From Geobacteraceae bacterium (GTDB lineage Bacteria; Desulfobacterota; Desulfuromonadia; Geobacterales; DSM-12255), in NCBI GenBank assembly GCA_013377075.1, contig JACABD010000033.1, forward strand, positions 1-37,290: 37,290 nucleotides of DNA, given 5' to 3'. The notes beneath the pieces are model-generated. The model did not search any database, was not told where the DNA came from, and saw only the letters and a list, made by a program, of their open reading frames with translations. This document shows, in pieces, positions 18,233 through 29,900 of the stretch; the first letter of the stretch is position 1, and each line of letters starts with the position of its first letter. The position numbers and the translations under genes are program-made.

Positions 18233-19315
18233 TTATAACTGGTTCACGCAGTCTGAAAGCAGCGTACGAAGATCAATAATCTTCTCGATTTTGAATCCGC
18301 CAATTCCGTGATTAAAGATGAAATTTACTCCACCGTCACGCTTTTTCTTGTCATGGGAAATAATTTCCAGATACGCATCGATTGGAAAAACCGGCAATTC
18401 TGTAGGCAGACCGAATTCCCGGATCAGCTTAACAATCAGATTCCTGTCATCTGACGTCAACAGGCCTTTTAAAAATGACAATCCTGCAATCTGAGCCATA
18501 CCGATGGCTACCGCCTCACCATGCTTGATTTTTCCATATCCGGCAAGTGTTTCCACTGCATGACCAATGGTGTGGCCATAGTTCAAAACCGCCCTTAAGC
18601 CACCTTCATGTTCATCCCGCTCAACAACCGAACCCTTGATCGTGCAGGACTCACCGACAATATGCTCTAAAGCCACTTTATCCCTGGCTTTAAGATCACC
18701 CGACTTTTCTGAGATATAATCGAACAGACTTCTGTCCAGACATGCCCCATACTTGAGTATCTCTGCAATGCCGCACAGATACTCCCTTTCCGCAAGGGTA
18801 TCAAGAGTGTCCAGGTCTGCCAGTACCAGCTTTGGCTGATAAAATGCTCCGATCAGGTTTTTGCCGAGGCGATGATTGATTCCGGTCTTGCCGCCGACGC
18901 TGCTGTCCACCTGGGCAAGCAGGGTTGTCGGTACCTGAACAAAAGGTATTCCTCGCAAAAAAGTAGCAGCTGCGAAGCCTGCCATGTCCCCGATAACTCC
19001 ACCACCAAGAGCCACTATGAACGCCCCTCGATCAAGGCCTTCGGTGATCATGGCATCATATATCAGATCAAGTGTTGCAGCGTTCTTGAACTCTTCACCA
19101 TCCGGAAGTTCTATCACTCTTACATCGTAGCCTGCACGCTCAAGTGAATCCTTAACCAGGGGAAGATACAGCGCCCCGACAACCGGATTGGTTATAACCG
19201 CTGCAGTGCCTTTCAGCCCGATCCTGTTGCAGTCAGCACCAAGGCCGTCAAGCAGTCCGCAGCCTATATGTATATTGTACGATCGCTCATCAAGTCCTAC
19301 CGTGATGATTTTCAC
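18233..19315 (-). CDS. aroB: 3-dehydroquinate synthase
   Basis: This enzyme cyclises DAHP to 3-dehydroquinate, the second step of the shikimate pathway, using NAD and a divalent metal. It has 360 residues, a normal length. Conserved blocks are ELPDGEEFKN, the NAD-binding GGGVIGDMAGFAAATFLRG (about 103-121), VPTTLLAQVDSSVGGKTGIN (about 128-147), KNLIGAFYQP and the metal-binding NYGHTIGHAVE (about 247-257). The start is GTG at 19315 with GAGGGAG six bases upstream. In many proteobacteria aroK and aroB directly follow pilQ. Here aroB is preceded by secreted-protein genes and aroK is absent from the window. Confidence 0.97.
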   Translation of the reverse strand: MKIITVGLDERSYNIHIGCGLLDGLGADCNRIGLKGTAAVITNPVVGALYLPLVKDSLERAGYDVRVIELPDGEEFKNAATLDLIYDAMITEGLDRGAFIVALGGGVIGDMAGFAAATFLRGIPFVQVPTTLLAQVDSSVGGKTGINHRLGKNLIGAFYQPKLVLADLDTLDTLAEREYLCGIAEILKYGACLDRSLFDYISEKSGDLKARDKVALEHIVGESCTIKGSVVERDEHEGGLRAVLNYGHTIGHAVETLAGYGKIKHGEAVAIGMAQIAGLSFLKGLLTSDDRNLIVKLIREFGLPTELPVFPIDAYLEIISHDKKKRDGGVNFIFNHGIGGFKIEKIIDLRTLLSDCVNQL

Positions 19316-19372
19316 TAAAACTCCCTCAAATGAAGCATCGAGATCTCTGAAGTTAACTTATGCAGATGATCA

Positions 19373-19687
19373 TCACTTTGAAGTTATCTTCTTCACAGCC
19401 TCTGCAGTGAGATTCTGCTTACTATCAACGTTGACAATACTTCCGGAGACCACAAGTTTTGCCTTACTGTTAACATAGAGAACAAGTGGTTTTTTGTCCG
19501 CGTTTATAAGGACTTCGTACAATCCTGAGATGCCATCAACCGGGCTGACATTTAATACCTCAAAATTTACCGGCATGATCTTCTTGAGCGAAATGGCAAC
19601 ATCCTCTTTTTTGGGAGCATTGTCACAAGCTGTAACAGCGAGCATAAAAGTAACTGCCAGTAATGCCTTAACTACTCTGTATTTCAT
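19373..19687 (-). CDS. Lipoprotein with a stand-alone DsbC N-terminal-like domain (copy 2)
   Basis: A 104-residue lipoprotein. Its signal peptide ends in a lipobox (AVTAC, Cys21), then comes one domain with the pattern of the DsbC/DsbG dimerisation domain: SLKKIMPVNFEVLNVSPVDG, GLYEVLIN, PLVLYVNSKAKLVVSGSIVNV and NLTAEAVKKI. The thioredoxin domain with its CxxC catalytic site is absent, so it cannot be a disulfide isomerase by itself. AGGAGA precedes the ATG. It lies directly downstream of the giant lipoprotein gene and is a clear paralogue of the protein encoded at 26081-26392 on the other side of it. It may assist folding or assembly of that giant protein (inference). Confidence 0.78.
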   Translation of the reverse strand: MKYRVVKALLAVTFMLAVTACDNAPKKEDVAISLKKIMPVNFEVLNVSPVDGISGLYEVLINADKKPLVLYVNSKAKLVVSGSIVNVDSKQNLTAEAVKKITSK

Positions 19688-19707
19688 ATTTTCTCCTGCC
19701 CCTATGT

Positions 19708-19744
19708 AAACAGACCCCGCAGTCAGATAGAACCGCGAGGTCTG
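19708..19744 (-). terminator. Probable terminator after the giant lipoprotein gene
   Basis: CAGACCCCGC (19711-19720) pairs with GCGAGGTCTG (19735-19744), ten bases with one mismatch, over a 14-base loop. On the minus strand it is followed only by TTTACAT. Termination may be partial, leaving the small lipoprotein and aroB connected. Confidence 0.45.
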
Positions 19745-19768
19745 GTTTGCGTAATCAGATTCTGCTTT

Positions 19769-22700
19769 CTACTTGGTTAAGAGTGCTGACCTGCGCAGCC
19801 TCAGCCCGCGGATTCCTGCATAGAGAGCTGCAAATACCCCTGCGAACAGCATTACAGGGTACTTGACCACAACGATAAGCGGTGTAAGCATGATCCGAAC
19901 CAGTGTGCGGAGCGATTCATGGTCACGGATAAAATCTGCAACCGGCGGACTGTATTTGTAGTAAAACTTCACAAATGCAGTACCAGGGGTACTTCTTAGA
20001 AGGATATCATCACGGAAATGGCGAAGTACCATAACGTGTGGATCAAGATAACTGCCGTAAGCTGCAGTTGCGATGAAACATCCGCCACCGCCACCACCTG
20101 CTGCTACCGGTTGTGTTACGCCGGTTTGAGTTGTCCCACCACTGCCGCCACCTGCAGCTGAGGTAACAACAATAGTTCCTACATAGGTATTGTTTGCAGC
20201 ATCTAGGTTTGCATCTTCATTAACAGCGTTATTAGTCACTGTGTATGTAATAAAATTAGCATCTATAGTTCCGGGGGTAAACTCAAGAGCGTGACCGTTT
20301 ACGACCTTGAAGAAGCGTGATCCTGCCGGAATATCACTTGAATATGTTACTGTCACAGACGCCGTTGTGGGGATATTAGTCAACTGGTACTGAGTTCCGT
20401 TCCAGACAGTCAAGCCCTGCAGTCCGGATAACTGAGGTGAATTAGAGGCAACATTTCCATAAAAATCAACCGTAGCACCGCTGGTAACTACAGCTGGCAC
20501 TCCTGTTCCCATCAAGGTCAGGGTAGTTGTTGCCCCTGTCGAGTCCACGACTTTAAGCGATCCCGAGTAGTTGGAAGTCTGAGTTGGTGAAAATGAGATT
20601 GTAATCGACTTCGAACCATTCTTACCTATTGTAGTATTGACTGGAAGTACACCGCTAAAAACACTGTTGGAAAGGGTTGCCGAGGTTATACTTACGGCAT
20701 TTGATGTAAGATTCGTCAATGTGAAGGAGTAGCTGGTCATTGTCCCTTTCAGCACATTACCAAAATTGTAGCTGCTTCCGGGAAGCTGAACACCAGCGGA
20801 ATCGCCGAACTGCAGAGCACCGGTTGTACCGGTATCGTTTACAGTTATTGAAAGCGTTTTCGTCTGGTTTCTGCCCGCATCATCTGTCACTGAAACTACA
20901 AAGCTGAAGACACCCGCAGCTGAAGCAGTACCCGAGATAAGACCTGTAGCTGGAGCAATGCTTAGTCCGTTAGGGAGCTGTCCGGAGAGGATAGTCCATG
21001 TCTGTATCGGTGAGCCGCCTGTGGCTTTCACTGACTGAGAGTATGAATCCCCTTTATTTACCGACGGTAGTTCGCTTGTAGTAATTGTCAATGGAGCAAA
21101 GACGTTTATGGAAAGGGGAAGATCGGCAGCTGAACCTGTTGTGTCTGTTGCACGGGCGGTGAATGTAATGGCTGAAGAGGTCGAAGCTGTCGGTGTCCCT
21201 GAGAGTACACCGGTCTCGCCATCAAGAAAGAGTCCAACGGCTGAAAGTGCGTTTAACTCTGAAGCTGAAGGAATGCTCCATACATATGCACCTGTACCGC
21301 CGGTAGCCTTAAGTGTGGTGGTATATGGGCTTCCCTTGACACCATCCTGTATTGAGCCGGTAAGACCTGCGACCTTCGCTGCTATTTTGATGGTGAATAT
21401 TTTTGTCGCAGCAGTAAGTGTAGGGATTAAAGTATCAGAGGCTTTTATTGTGAATGTCGTGTTTCCGGCTGCTGACGGGGTGCCTGAGATCTCCCCGGTC
21501 GCTCCGTCAAGAGTAAGACCTGTCGGAAGCACGACTGAGCCTGAAACTGACCAAGTCAATGTTCCGGAGCCGCCTGAGCCGGTAAGCACCTGGCTGTAGC
21601 CCGTCTGACCTGCTGTCCACTGGGCAAGCGGTGAAGTCGATGTTATGACAAGCGGATCAAGCACCTGCAGAGTGATCGGTATAGAAGCCGTGCGACCATT
21701 GATATCGGCTGCGGTCACGTTGAAGTTATAGACGCCGGATTTTGCCGGAGTACCGCTGATAATACCGTTAAGTTGACCGATTGCAAGTCCGGTCGGGTAC
21801 CCTGCTGAAAGACTATATGTGTAGGCCGAAGAGGTATTCCCGCCGGAAGCGACAATTGTCAGTGTGTATGGTGAATTCACGACACCCCTGGGAACGGTTG
21901 GCGTTGCTATTGTCACTTGGTCATACACTTTGATTGTGAAAGATTTGGTAACTGTGCCACCTCCAGCATCAGCGGCAGTAACAACTGCTGTATACGTACC
22001 TGCACTGTTTGGAATTCCACCTATGGTCCCTGTGAGGCTGTCGATATAGAGTCCGGGGGTATCGATGCCGGTAACTGACCAAAATACAGGAAGTGTTCCA
22101 GTCCCGGTGTTCAGTTCAATCGGCAGATTGTAAAGAAGACCTGCTGTACCGGTAGCTATCGATAGATTATCAGTCTTGATAGAAAGCGCCGGATTGATTG
22201 TGATCGTATAGCTCTTCACCCCTGTCAGAGCGGTGTTTACCGAGTCGGTCGCCTTTACTTCAAAGGTATAGGTTCCAACAGTACTCGGTGTACCTGATAT
22301 AACACCACCGGTTGAGATATCTAATCCTGTAGGGAAGCTGCCGGATGATTTTGTCCAGGTATACGTCCCACTGCCACCGGTTGCAGTCAATTTCTGACTA
22401 TAGGCTGTTGTAGCGTTGCGGGTCCAGTTAGGAAGGGTTGCCGGCTGTATCGCAATTGGCGTGTACACTGAAAAACTGAAGGTTGTAATCGACTTGGCAG
22501 CAAAAGCATCCTGCACCTGAACTGTCACGGAATAATAGCCATTCTGTGAAGGGTTCCCGTAAATGGTTCCGCCTCCCGCATTCAGCGAAAGCCCTGTTGG
22601 GAGGGCCCCGGCTATCACACTCCAGGTATATGGTTTAGTACCACCACTTGCCGTCAGCAATTGGTCGACAGCTGTTCCGGTTGGCATGTCGGGTATTTTA

Positions 22701-25700
22701 GTCGTTGCAATTTTAAGGTCAGTAACTGTCGCCTGCAAAAGCACCGTCAGCTTCGGCTGGCTGGCGAGATCTGTGTTTATGGTCAGAGTATCTGTTACAA
22801 CTCCGGCAGTGGCTGGGGCGGTAAAAATCACCTGAACATCATAATAGGCGTTTGGCAGTACGACGGCAGACGCTGAGCTGCCTAATGAGAATTTTGACCC
22901 AAGTGGCAGGGTTATGCTGCTTATGTTGAACACGGCAGTACCGGTATTGGTAACCCTTACAACCATTGTCTTGGAGGATGATGCTCCTACATAACCATAA
23001 TCAAGGGATGTCGGAGACAGAGAGGCAACCCCGACTGCTCCGATACCGGTCAGGTTTACTGCCTGAGTACCTGCTGTAGACACAACCGACATAGTCCCGC
23101 TGAATGCGCCCCCTGAAGTAGGCGTAAAAACTACCGGTACAGCCTTACTTGCACCTGCTGCCAGGGTAAAAGGAACTGTGGTGGTTGTTGAAAACATAGT
23201 GCTGCCACCGAAATTGAGGGCATTTACGGTCAGCGAAACATTTCCGGTATTCTGAACGGTTACGGAACTGCTCGAAGTTGAGCCAATAGTAACCGAGGTA
23301 AAATCAATTGATGTTGTCGACAAGGACATGATTGCCTGACTACCTGTCCCCTTAAGGGTCACTGTAGCACTTTGACTGGCTATATTGGTGTACACAGTGA
23401 AGCTGCCAGTATAATCCGCAGGCAGCGTCGGCGTGAACCTGACTGTTAACTGCTGTGAGTTTCCTGGAGCCAGGGTTACTGGCAGCGCCGGCGCACCGAT
23501 AATGCTGAAGACAGCGCTATTGGGGCCGCTAATAGAGGTGATATTTATGGGTGCGCTGCCGCTGTTGGTAAAAGTGACAACTCTATCCAGGGTGGAGCCT
23601 ACGGCAAGAGAACTAAAATCTATACTCTTAATATCCGCTTGGAAATCTGGGCTTACTGCAAGTCCGTTAAGGGACACGGTTGCATTACCGCCATCACTCT
23701 GTATGACAAAACTGCTGGAATAGCTTTGCGATGACCCTGATGGTGGCTTGAATGTAACGATTATGGACAGCTCGCCATTTGGAGCCAGCGTGCCTCCAGT
23801 TGTGGGTGACACCGTAAACACCGCGCCCTGGGCTCCGATAGGGGTACCGATGCTGGTAATATTAAGATCAACGTCACCGGTATTTTTCACTTTGAACGTT
23901 AGTGTCGATTGCTGACCCGCGGTTATCGAACCAAAATCAAGCAATGGCGGAGCGAAATAGGAATTATCTGTTTTCAGCAAGGCGAGATGGGCCTGGCCCA
24001 GTGAGAACATCTGGCCGTAGATATCTGCGCCGCTGACAGATGTGTTGCGAGCATCTTTCCAGACGGCCAGAAACTGGTTTGTTCCAGTCGAGTAAGCTAT
24101 TGACGGTGAATACTGGTTTGCAGGTGGAGTGGCAATGGCATAGTTTTCACCCCTGAGAGATCCTTCGGCATCCACATACTGCCCGTATATATCTAGATTC
24201 TCGTTGGAGACAGTGCCGTTTCTTCCATCTTGCCAGGCGACAAAATACCGCTGGTTAACTCCGTCGTAACTGAGAGCCGGAGCAGTCTGCCTGCTGTTGA
24301 TTACCGATGGATCGCTGGAACTGGTGATATTGATGTTGCTGTTGTAGAGGCCAGCGCCCGAGTTTATCAGCTGACCGTAGATTTTCGTGTTACTGCCACC
24401 ACGCATATCCTCCCATACGGCAAGAAACCGCTTTGTTATTGGGTCGAAGATTGCCGCCGGGTTAAAGGTGTCGCCTGCACCAGCATTCAGCTGTGCAGAC
24501 CTTACTACACCTAAAGAAATATATTGCGCGAAAAGTCCATAAACATTTGTTCCTGAGGCATTTGTCAATGAGTCAGGAGCCTGAGTAAATGTTGAAGTTA
24601 CCGGTTCGCCATAATCACACGCACTGTTGCTGTTGGTATCAGTACAGGTGACATTTAGAGTACCATTATTTCTTGTTCCATTCAGGACAAAGAGTGTCTG
24701 GGGTGATGTTGAATCGGAAGAGAGAGCTATGCCTGATACATTGGTATAAAACTCATACTCACGAGTTTCTGATAGAGCTGAAGCCGTTCCGCTGATCACT
24801 CTGTTCCCGAGGGTACTCTTGTTCCTGACTATATCAGCGCCGGTAACACCGGTATGGCTAATAATTTTCTTGGTTGTACCATCACTCCCGAGACGCATAT
24901 AGCCCGGAAAAGTTGTGTCTCCAAACTGCCAATGTACCTGTGCCCATCCAAAAGATATTTCATCAAGGGAATTCAGGTTTGAACGGGTTTCAGCCCAGCC
25001 CAGCCAGAACTCGTCACTGATATTGTCATAAATAGCGACCGGCTTCGATCTTGCCAGCAGAGTATCAGTAATGTCGGGTGTTGTAGTAGAGGTGTCTATC
25101 GAATATGGGGTATATTGATAGTCTGCCTTGACAGTGGAGAATTTTGCCGGTGGTGCGGAGAAACCGACTGCTGTCAATTGGCCGGATGAATAGTTGACTG
25201 CACCACCACCAGCTACAGGAGCACCAGCGACTATTGTGTTTTTGCTTACGTAAAAACCACCGATCCCATCGTCTTTTAGTTTTGCCGTACTTGCGTTTGA
25301 GAAAGTAGCCGATACAGTTATTGAATTTGCCACAAGGTTGCGATCAAGACCCTTATCGAAAGTAGTAGCGGTTCCATCACCAGTAGCAATTGTAACCGTT
25401 TTTGAGACAGAAGGGAGCGCTGTCACCGTCACCTTATTGGTTTCACGGGGGGTAAAATTTGCTGGAGTTGCAACCGCCAGGTTAGTTCCAGTAGGCCCGG
25501 TATAACCGGTACATGAGGCAACAGCCGGCGGTGTAATGTTAGTGTAGTATACAAAACCGCCAGATGCGTCACCATTGGTATCTTGCCAGGCAACAAAAAG
25601 CTTGCCACCAGGCTTGTAGGCCACGGTTGGCACGGTCTGATTGCCGGACTCAGCCACGTTGGGAGAACCAATAGTCTTGGCACTTACCAGAAATGACGAT

Positions 25701-26035
25701 CCGCATACGGTGCCGTCCTCTTTTACAAACTGACCGTAAATATCAGCACCGGACGTTAACCGGTTTCTCCAATCCTCCCATACGGAGAAATAGAGCTGTT
25801 TGTCCTGGAGATAGACAATTTTAGGATTTTGCTGATCCTCGCGGGCAGCGGAGGTATAATTGCCTAAAGTCGGAGTTCCACTCCCGCTGATAATAAGTGG
25901 ATTGCCAATCAGCTTGGCAGCAGTTTTTTTGGAACTGCCCCCACTCCCAATCTCCGATAAATAACCGCTGCCGGAACATGCGGCTACTATGGTAATGACC
26001 CCGACTAAGATCAGGTGCTTGATGTGCCTTATCAT
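19769..26035 (-). CDS. Giant multidomain repeat lipoprotein with CFI-box C-terminus
   Basis: A 2088-residue secreted protein. The N-terminus is a lipoprotein signal (VAAC lipobox, Cys20). Residues about 50-690 hold six or so propeller-like repeats ending in patterns such as [11 protein letters not shown] and ADIYGQF. Four HYDIN/choice-of-anchor-D Ig-like domains follow (about 698-1110, e.g. [22 protein letters not shown]), then seven He_PIG putative-Ig repeats (about 1112-1738, e.g. [19 protein letters not shown]). A fifth anchor-D-type domain (about 1740-1850) leads to a glycine-rich linker. The protein ends with a CFI-box module, [20 protein letters not shown] (about residue 1988), a hydrophobic stretch ([20 protein letters not shown]) and a basic tail. 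The C-terminus resembles a sorting signal. It probably forms a long cell-surface fibre or adhesin. It is flanked on both sides by DsbC_N lipoproteins. Confidence 0.88.
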   Translation of the reverse strand: MIRHIKHLILVGVITIVAACSGSGYLSEIGSGGSSKKTAAKLIGNPLIISGSGTPTLGNYTSAAREDQQNPKIVYLQDKQLYFSVWEDWRNRLTSGADIYGQFVKEDGTVCGSSFLVSAKTIGSPNVAESGNQTVPTVAYKPGGKLFVAWQDTNGDASGGFVYYTNITPPAVASCTGYTGPTGTNLAVATPANFTPRETNKVTVTALPSVSKTVTIATGDGTATTFDKGLDRNLVANSITVSATFSNASTAKLKDDGIGGFYVSKNTIVAGAPVAGGGAVNYSSGQLTAVGFSAPPAKFSTVKADYQYTPYSIDTSTTTPDITDTLLARSKPVAIYDNISDEFWLGWAETRSNLNSLDEISFGWAQVHWQFGDTTFPGYMRLGSDGTTKKIISHTGVTGADIVRNKSTLGNRVISGTASALSETREYEFYTNVSGIALSSDSTSPQTLFVLNGTRNNGTLNVTCTDTNSNSACDYGEPVTSTFTQAPDSLTNASGTNVYGLFAQYISLGVVRSAQLNAGAGDTFNPAAIFDPITKRFLAVWEDMRGGSNTKIYGQLINSGAGLYNSNINITSSSDPSVINSRQTAPALSYDGVNQRYFVAWQDGRNGTVSNENLDIYGQYVDAEGSLRGENYAIATPPANQYSPSIAYSTGTNQFLAVWKDARNTSVSGADIYGQMFSLGQAHLALLKTDNSYFAPPLLDFGSITAGQQSTLTFKVKNTGDVDLNITSIGTPIGAQGAVFTVSPTTGGTLAPNGELSIIVTFKPPSGSSQSYSSSFVIQSDGGNATVSLNGLAVSPDFQADIKSIDFSSLAVGSTLDRVVTFTNSGSAPINITSISGPNSAVFSIIGAPALPVTLAPGNSQQLTVRFTPTLPADYTGSFTVYTNIASQSATVTLKGTGSQAIMSLSTTSIDFTSVTIGSTSSSSVTVQNTGNVSLTVNALNFGGSTMFSTTTTVPFTLAAGASKAVPVVFTPTSGGAFSGTMSVVSTAGTQAVNLTGIGAVGVASLSPTSLDYGYVGASSSKTMVVRVTNTGTAVFNISSITLPLGSKFSLGSSASAVVLPNAYYDVQVIFTAPATAGVVTDTLTINTDLASQPKLTVLLQATVTDLKIATTKIPDMPTGTAVDQLLTASGGTKPYTWSVIAGALPTGLSLNAGGGTIYGNPSQNGYYSVTVQVQDAFAAKSITTFSFSVYTPIAIQPATLPNWTRNATTAYSQKLTATGGSGTYTWTKSSGSFPTGLDISTGGVISGTPSTVGTYTFEVKATDSVNTALTGVKSYTITINPALSIKTDNLSIATGTAGLLYNLPIELNTGTGTLPVFWSVTGIDTPGLYIDSLTGTIGGIPNSAGTYTAVVTAADAGGGTVTKSFTIKVYDQVTIATPTVPRGVVNSPYTLTIVASGGNTSSAYTYSLSAGYPTGLAIGQLNGIISGTPAKSGVYNFNVTAADINGRTASIPITLQVLDPLVITSTSPLAQWTAGQTGYSQVLTGSGGSGTLTWSVSGSVVLPTGLTLDGATGEISGTPSAAGNTTFTIKASDTLIPTLTAATKIFTIKIAAKVAGLTGSIQDGVKGSPYTTTLKATGGTGAYVWSIPSASELNALSAVGLFLDGETGVLSGTPTASTSSAITFTARATDTTGSAADLPLSINVFAPLTITTSELPSVNKGDSYSQSVKATGGSPIQTWTILSGQLPNGLSIAPATGLISGTASAAGVFSFVVSVTDDAGRNQTKTLSITVNDTGTTGALQFGDSAGVQLPGSSYNFGNVLKGTMTSYSFTLTNLTSNAVSITSATLSNSVFSGVLPVNTTIGKNGSKSITISFSPTQTSNYSGSLKVVDSTGATTTLTLMGTGVPAVVTSGATVDFYGNVASNSPQLSGLQGLTVWNGTQYQLTNIPTTASVTVTYSSDIPAGSRFFKVVNGHALEFTPGTIDANFITYTVTNNAVNEDANLDAANNTYVGTIVVTSAAGGGSGGTTQTGVTQPVAAGGGGGGCFIATAAYGSYLDPHVMVLRHFRDDILLRSTPGTAFVKFYYKYSPPVADFIRDHESLRTLVRIMLTPLIVVVKYPVMLFAGVFAALYAGIRGLRLRRSALLTK

Positions 26036-26080
26036 ATATCCTCCAAACTACCGATTAGACGTTAATATGTTCAGCTAAAA

Positions 26081-26392
26081 CTACTGGATATTCTGTGATT
26101 CCGCTGTCAGGTTTTTCTTTGTCGCAATCTCCATCAAACTCCCAGAAAAAACATATTTCAGAGATTTATCCAGATAAAGAACAACACTCTGCGTATCAAT
26201 TTTTGCAACAACTTCAATTATTCCAGGAATTCCCTCAACAGGAGTTATTCTGACTATTTTGTGATTTGCTGGCAACAGTGACTTAACAGCTTCACCTACC
26301 TGTAGATCAGTTGGGCGCGAAGAACTTTTTGAGCATGAACTGATCAAAAGTGAGAAAATTAAAGCTGCGATTAGCAGAGTATTTCGATGCAT
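26081..26392 (-). CDS. Lipoprotein with a stand-alone DsbC N-terminal-like domain (copy 1)
   Basis: A 103-residue lipoprotein with a lipobox (LISSC, Cys20). It has a single domain that fits the DsbC N-terminal dimerisation module: AVKSLLPANHKIVRITPVEG, GIIEVVAKI, SVVLYLDKSLKYVFSGSLMEI and NLTAESQN. No thioredoxin domain or CxxC motif follows. AGGAA lies upstream of the ATG at 26392. It is a diverged paralogue of the protein at 19373-19687; the two share order, length and the NLTAE ending. It is separated from the giant lipoprotein gene by 45 bases. A cofolding or surface-presentation role for that neighbour is an inference. Confidence 0.78.
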   Translation of the reverse strand: MHRNTLLIAALIFSLLISSCSKSSSRPTDLQVGEAVKSLLPANHKIVRITPVEGIPGIIEVVAKIDTQSVVLYLDKSLKYVFSGSLMEIATKKNLTAESQNIQ

Positions 26393-26489
26393 AGCTTGTT
26401 CCTGTTTCTATTAGGCCTTTTTCTGCCTGCCTGAAGTAATCGGTTATCTATAAAATCAAGCACTGATTTGCTTTTGTAGCGGACAGCCG

Positions 26490-26900
26490 TTACGGAGTTA
26501 CTACATACGCGGGAATTGCAACCTGAACTGTCTTGCTGAGTCCGGAAATGATGGCCGTGACCTCAAGAGTTGTGCCAAAAGTTGGATTAGTAAAATTGGC
26601 AGTCCATTCAGCATTACCAGCCTTATCTGTAGCTTTGATTGCGTCATGGGTTTCTGTTGTTCTGATACTCCCTGCTGAAGGGTCGTAACCAGACATTTTA
26701 GCAGTGAAACTGATGTCAGCTCCCACCATTACAGGCACTACAGATGCTATTGACTTAACACCAACAAACCCGTTATTTGCTGCTGGAGTAACTGTCAACG
26801 TCAAAGTTCCGTTGGTGTTACTGTTAGCGCTGCCACAACCGGAAACCGCTAGCAAAAGAGCTGTGGTTATTAGTGCCTTAAACAGGTTACGAATAATCAT
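26490..26900 (-). CDS. Small lipoprotein with a predicted Ig-like fold
   Basis: A 136-residue lipoprotein. The lipobox AVSGC ends the signal peptide (Cys22), followed by a short Ser/Asn linker and one beta-rich domain. The domain has alternating strands (GTLTLTVTPAANN, ADISFTAKMSGYDP, NAEWTANFTNPTFGTTLEVTAIISG, KTVQVAIPAYVVTP) that look like a bacterial Ig-like (Big-type) domain. AAAGGAG lies 7-8 bases upstream of the ATG. It starts only 14 bases after pilQ, so it belongs to the pil transcript and could be a pilus- or secretin-associated outer-membrane lipoprotein. I do not recognise a named family. Confidence 0.72.
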   Translation of the reverse strand: MIIRNLFKALITTALLLAVSGCGSANSNTNGTLTLTVTPAANNGFVGVKSIASVVPVMVGADISFTAKMSGYDPSAGSIRTTETHDAIKATDKAGNAEWTANFTNPTFGTTLEVTAIISGLSKTVQVAIPAYVVTP

Positions 26901-26914
26901 TTATGCTATCTCCT

Positions 26915-29900
26915 TTAATTCATTATTTTCGGTGTAATAAATATGAGCATTTCGTTTTTGACCTTATTTTTGGAATTGGACTTAAACAGCCACCCCAAAA
27001 GAGGCATATCTGAAATATAGGGTATACCTGTGTCACTTTCTGTCTCGGAATCCACATAAATACCACCGATTACCGTTGTTTCACCATTCTTGACTACCAG
27101 CTCGGTGGTAGCCTCTTTCTTGTTTATTGGTGGTGTTGAACCACCACCGGTACCTACTGTATTATTACTTGCCTTTATTTTCATGTTAACACTACCGTCA
27201 GAGGTAATATGCGGTGTGACCTCAAGACTCAGGGCGGCTTCAATAAACTCGGTTTTAGCCCCATCGGTTGAGCTTGTGTTCTGATAGGGGATCATCTGAC
27301 CCTGTGAAATTTTTGCAGGTTTGTTGTTTACAGTCAGTACTTTTGGCGTTGAGATGATTTTCACTTGGCCGACAGATGCCGCAGCTGACAGTCTCAAGTC
27401 AAGTTGTATATTACTGATAAGCTTGCCGAACGACATACCAGCTGCAATTCCTCCGGTCGTAGACGTAGGAAGAACCGATGACACTATCCCTCCCATTGAA
27501 CCTGTCAGGCTGTTAATATTGGCGACAGAAGCGCTACCATCCGTATAACCGAAATTCCATTTCACCCCCATATCACGGGCAAAGCTGGATGAAGCCTCTA
27601 CAATCCTTGCCTCGATCATCACCTGTTTCTCAGGTACGTCTAGCTGCTCTAGTAACTTGCGCATCTTGTTAATGTTGGGGTCAATATCAACAACGATAAT
27701 CTTGTTAGTACGGGTATCACTTGAAATTGATGAGTCGTTACGCTTGCTCTTGAGATTTTTGAACTGATTTTCTATGTCCCCAAGTGTTGCAAAGTTTATG
27801 TCGAAAATCACTGTCGAGAGCGGCATCTTCTTCTCTTCTGTCAGACGAAACTCAACAGCTTCATCATCAAGTGATTTCATTTTTGTCTTAGGGCGAATCT
27901 GGACGATATTACCGTCTCTCTGCATCCCCAGCCCCTTGTTATCAAGGATGACATCCAGAGCCTGATCCCAGGGGACGTTTACGAGCTTGAGACTGATAGT
28001 CCCGGTTACATCGTCGGACACCAGAATATTCTGATTACTGACCTCAGCCAGAAGCTGGAATATCTTCTTGATATCGGCGTCTGAAAATTCAAGTGTCACT
28101 TTGCGGCCGGTATAAACTTTCCCTGTTTTGAGCACAGGCTGAGAAGCTTTTTCCAGCACAAATGCCTCATCAGAACTTTTTTCCTGCTTATTCTTTACAG
28201 GTTCTGTCCTGGTTTCAGCAACATCCTTTTCCATAAAATCATTTGTTTCCGGCTTCACATAAGCGGCTTTTACAGCCCTTGCCTGCCTTGAACTCTTTGA
28301 AACACTGATAGGCTCCTTAAACTCCCACTGGAAATTTCCGTTATCTTTTTTAAGGGTATTAGGAATACTCCCTTTAAAGTTTACCGCCACTCTCGATTCT
28401 GGTGAACTGCCCCCTTTTACGCTGAAAGGGGCAATGCTCTTTATGGCCGTGTCAAACGCTCTTGTATTAAGCTGTCGTTGCAGGTTAGAGGGCATACGAC
28501 AACTTTTCAGATAAAGAGAGAGTCCTGTTTTGGTTTTTACTGGCTCACCAGCTACACAGCTCCCGCTTGTACGGATCGTAACTTTTGAGACACCATTGGC
28601 CTGTGTAAATTCAACTGCATCGACAGCTCCCGGCAATGTTTTTGCTGCAGGTTTGGGCTTGGCTGTAATTTCAGGTCTGGCATCTGTTTCAGCGGGTGCA
28701 GTCTTTGCTGCCGGGGGCTCAACCGGGGCCGCTATAGCAGCCGCAGCTGATTTTTTAGGTTCTGCAACAACCGGAGTGGGTACAACTGCTGAGACAGGTT
28801 CGGCGACTGGTGCCACAGCAGCAGTTGCTGCTACAGCCGGTGCGGTCGCTGCTTCTGTTACAGCAGGTGCTATGGTGGCAGGCATTGAAAGCTCGTTGAC
28901 GGCTACTTTAGGTTCGCTGTTTTCTGCTTTAGACGAAAGAGGCACCTGCTCAGCAAAACTTATTTCGAGATTAGAGCCATTCCTGGCAACAGAATAGTGG
29001 GGAACTGGCCCGGTAGCATCGAAGACAACTCTGAGTTTTTCCGGGGACCCACCGAGCCTTACCTTACTCAGATTGAAACCGTTAACATCCTTAATTCTCT
29101 CAAAAACTCCACTCTTGGTTTTTGGAATATCTATAATAAGCCTGTCCGGCTTATTCAACTTAAACGGCTTGAATGATTCAGGCGCAGCGGAAAACTCCAG
29201 CAGTATTCCGCCATCAAGCTTCCTTATTGCTGTAAGAGCTCTGTCACCTGGCTTGAACTGCATCCGGTTACGCTCTGTAAGGAACACTCCACTGCCTGCA
29301 ACTATTTCTTTTTGACCACTGATAGACGCATTTACAGCTACCGGCTCTGCTAGCGGTGCAATCTGTTTTTCTGTTACCGTCTTGGGCTCAGCAACAGCTT
29401 CAGTAGGTGCTGCCGTATCGGCCTGTTTTTCTGTATTTGCCTGTAATGGAACTACTTTATCCAATGTTTGCTTATCAGGAACAACCGCAGGCTCAGCAAC
29501 TACCAGCAGAGGGGATGGTGCTGTTACAGGCTGTTCAGCAGTTGCCGATTTTGGTTGCTGAGTTTCAATCTTTGCAGTACCTGCATCCTGATTTACTAGC
29601 GACACCTTTTCTGACTGCGGGAGAGGTACTGATATAACCAGCCTCTTTTTCTCCTGTTTATCAAGTATGGCGGACACCTCAGTTTTAGAACTAAGGGCTA
29701 TATCTATCCGGCTCAACACACTGTTACCAAACTCGTGCTTTGAAACGTCGATCTGCTTCAGGCTACCTTTGTTTACAAGCAAGGGGAGCTTCTGGGCGCC
29801 TGGTGATGTCTGTGCAAGATCAACAATCACTCTCGGAGGGTTTTCAAGCATATAGTAAGTGTACACAATGGGCTTGTCAGAAGTGATCTCTATGGATGAG

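Noticed and set aside
28530-28997. 155-residue Ala/Gly/Thr-rich plus-strand frame
   Set aside because: It is the complement of the Ala/Pro/Glu-rich linker of PilQ. The low-complexity codons create an open antisense frame without a ribosome site.
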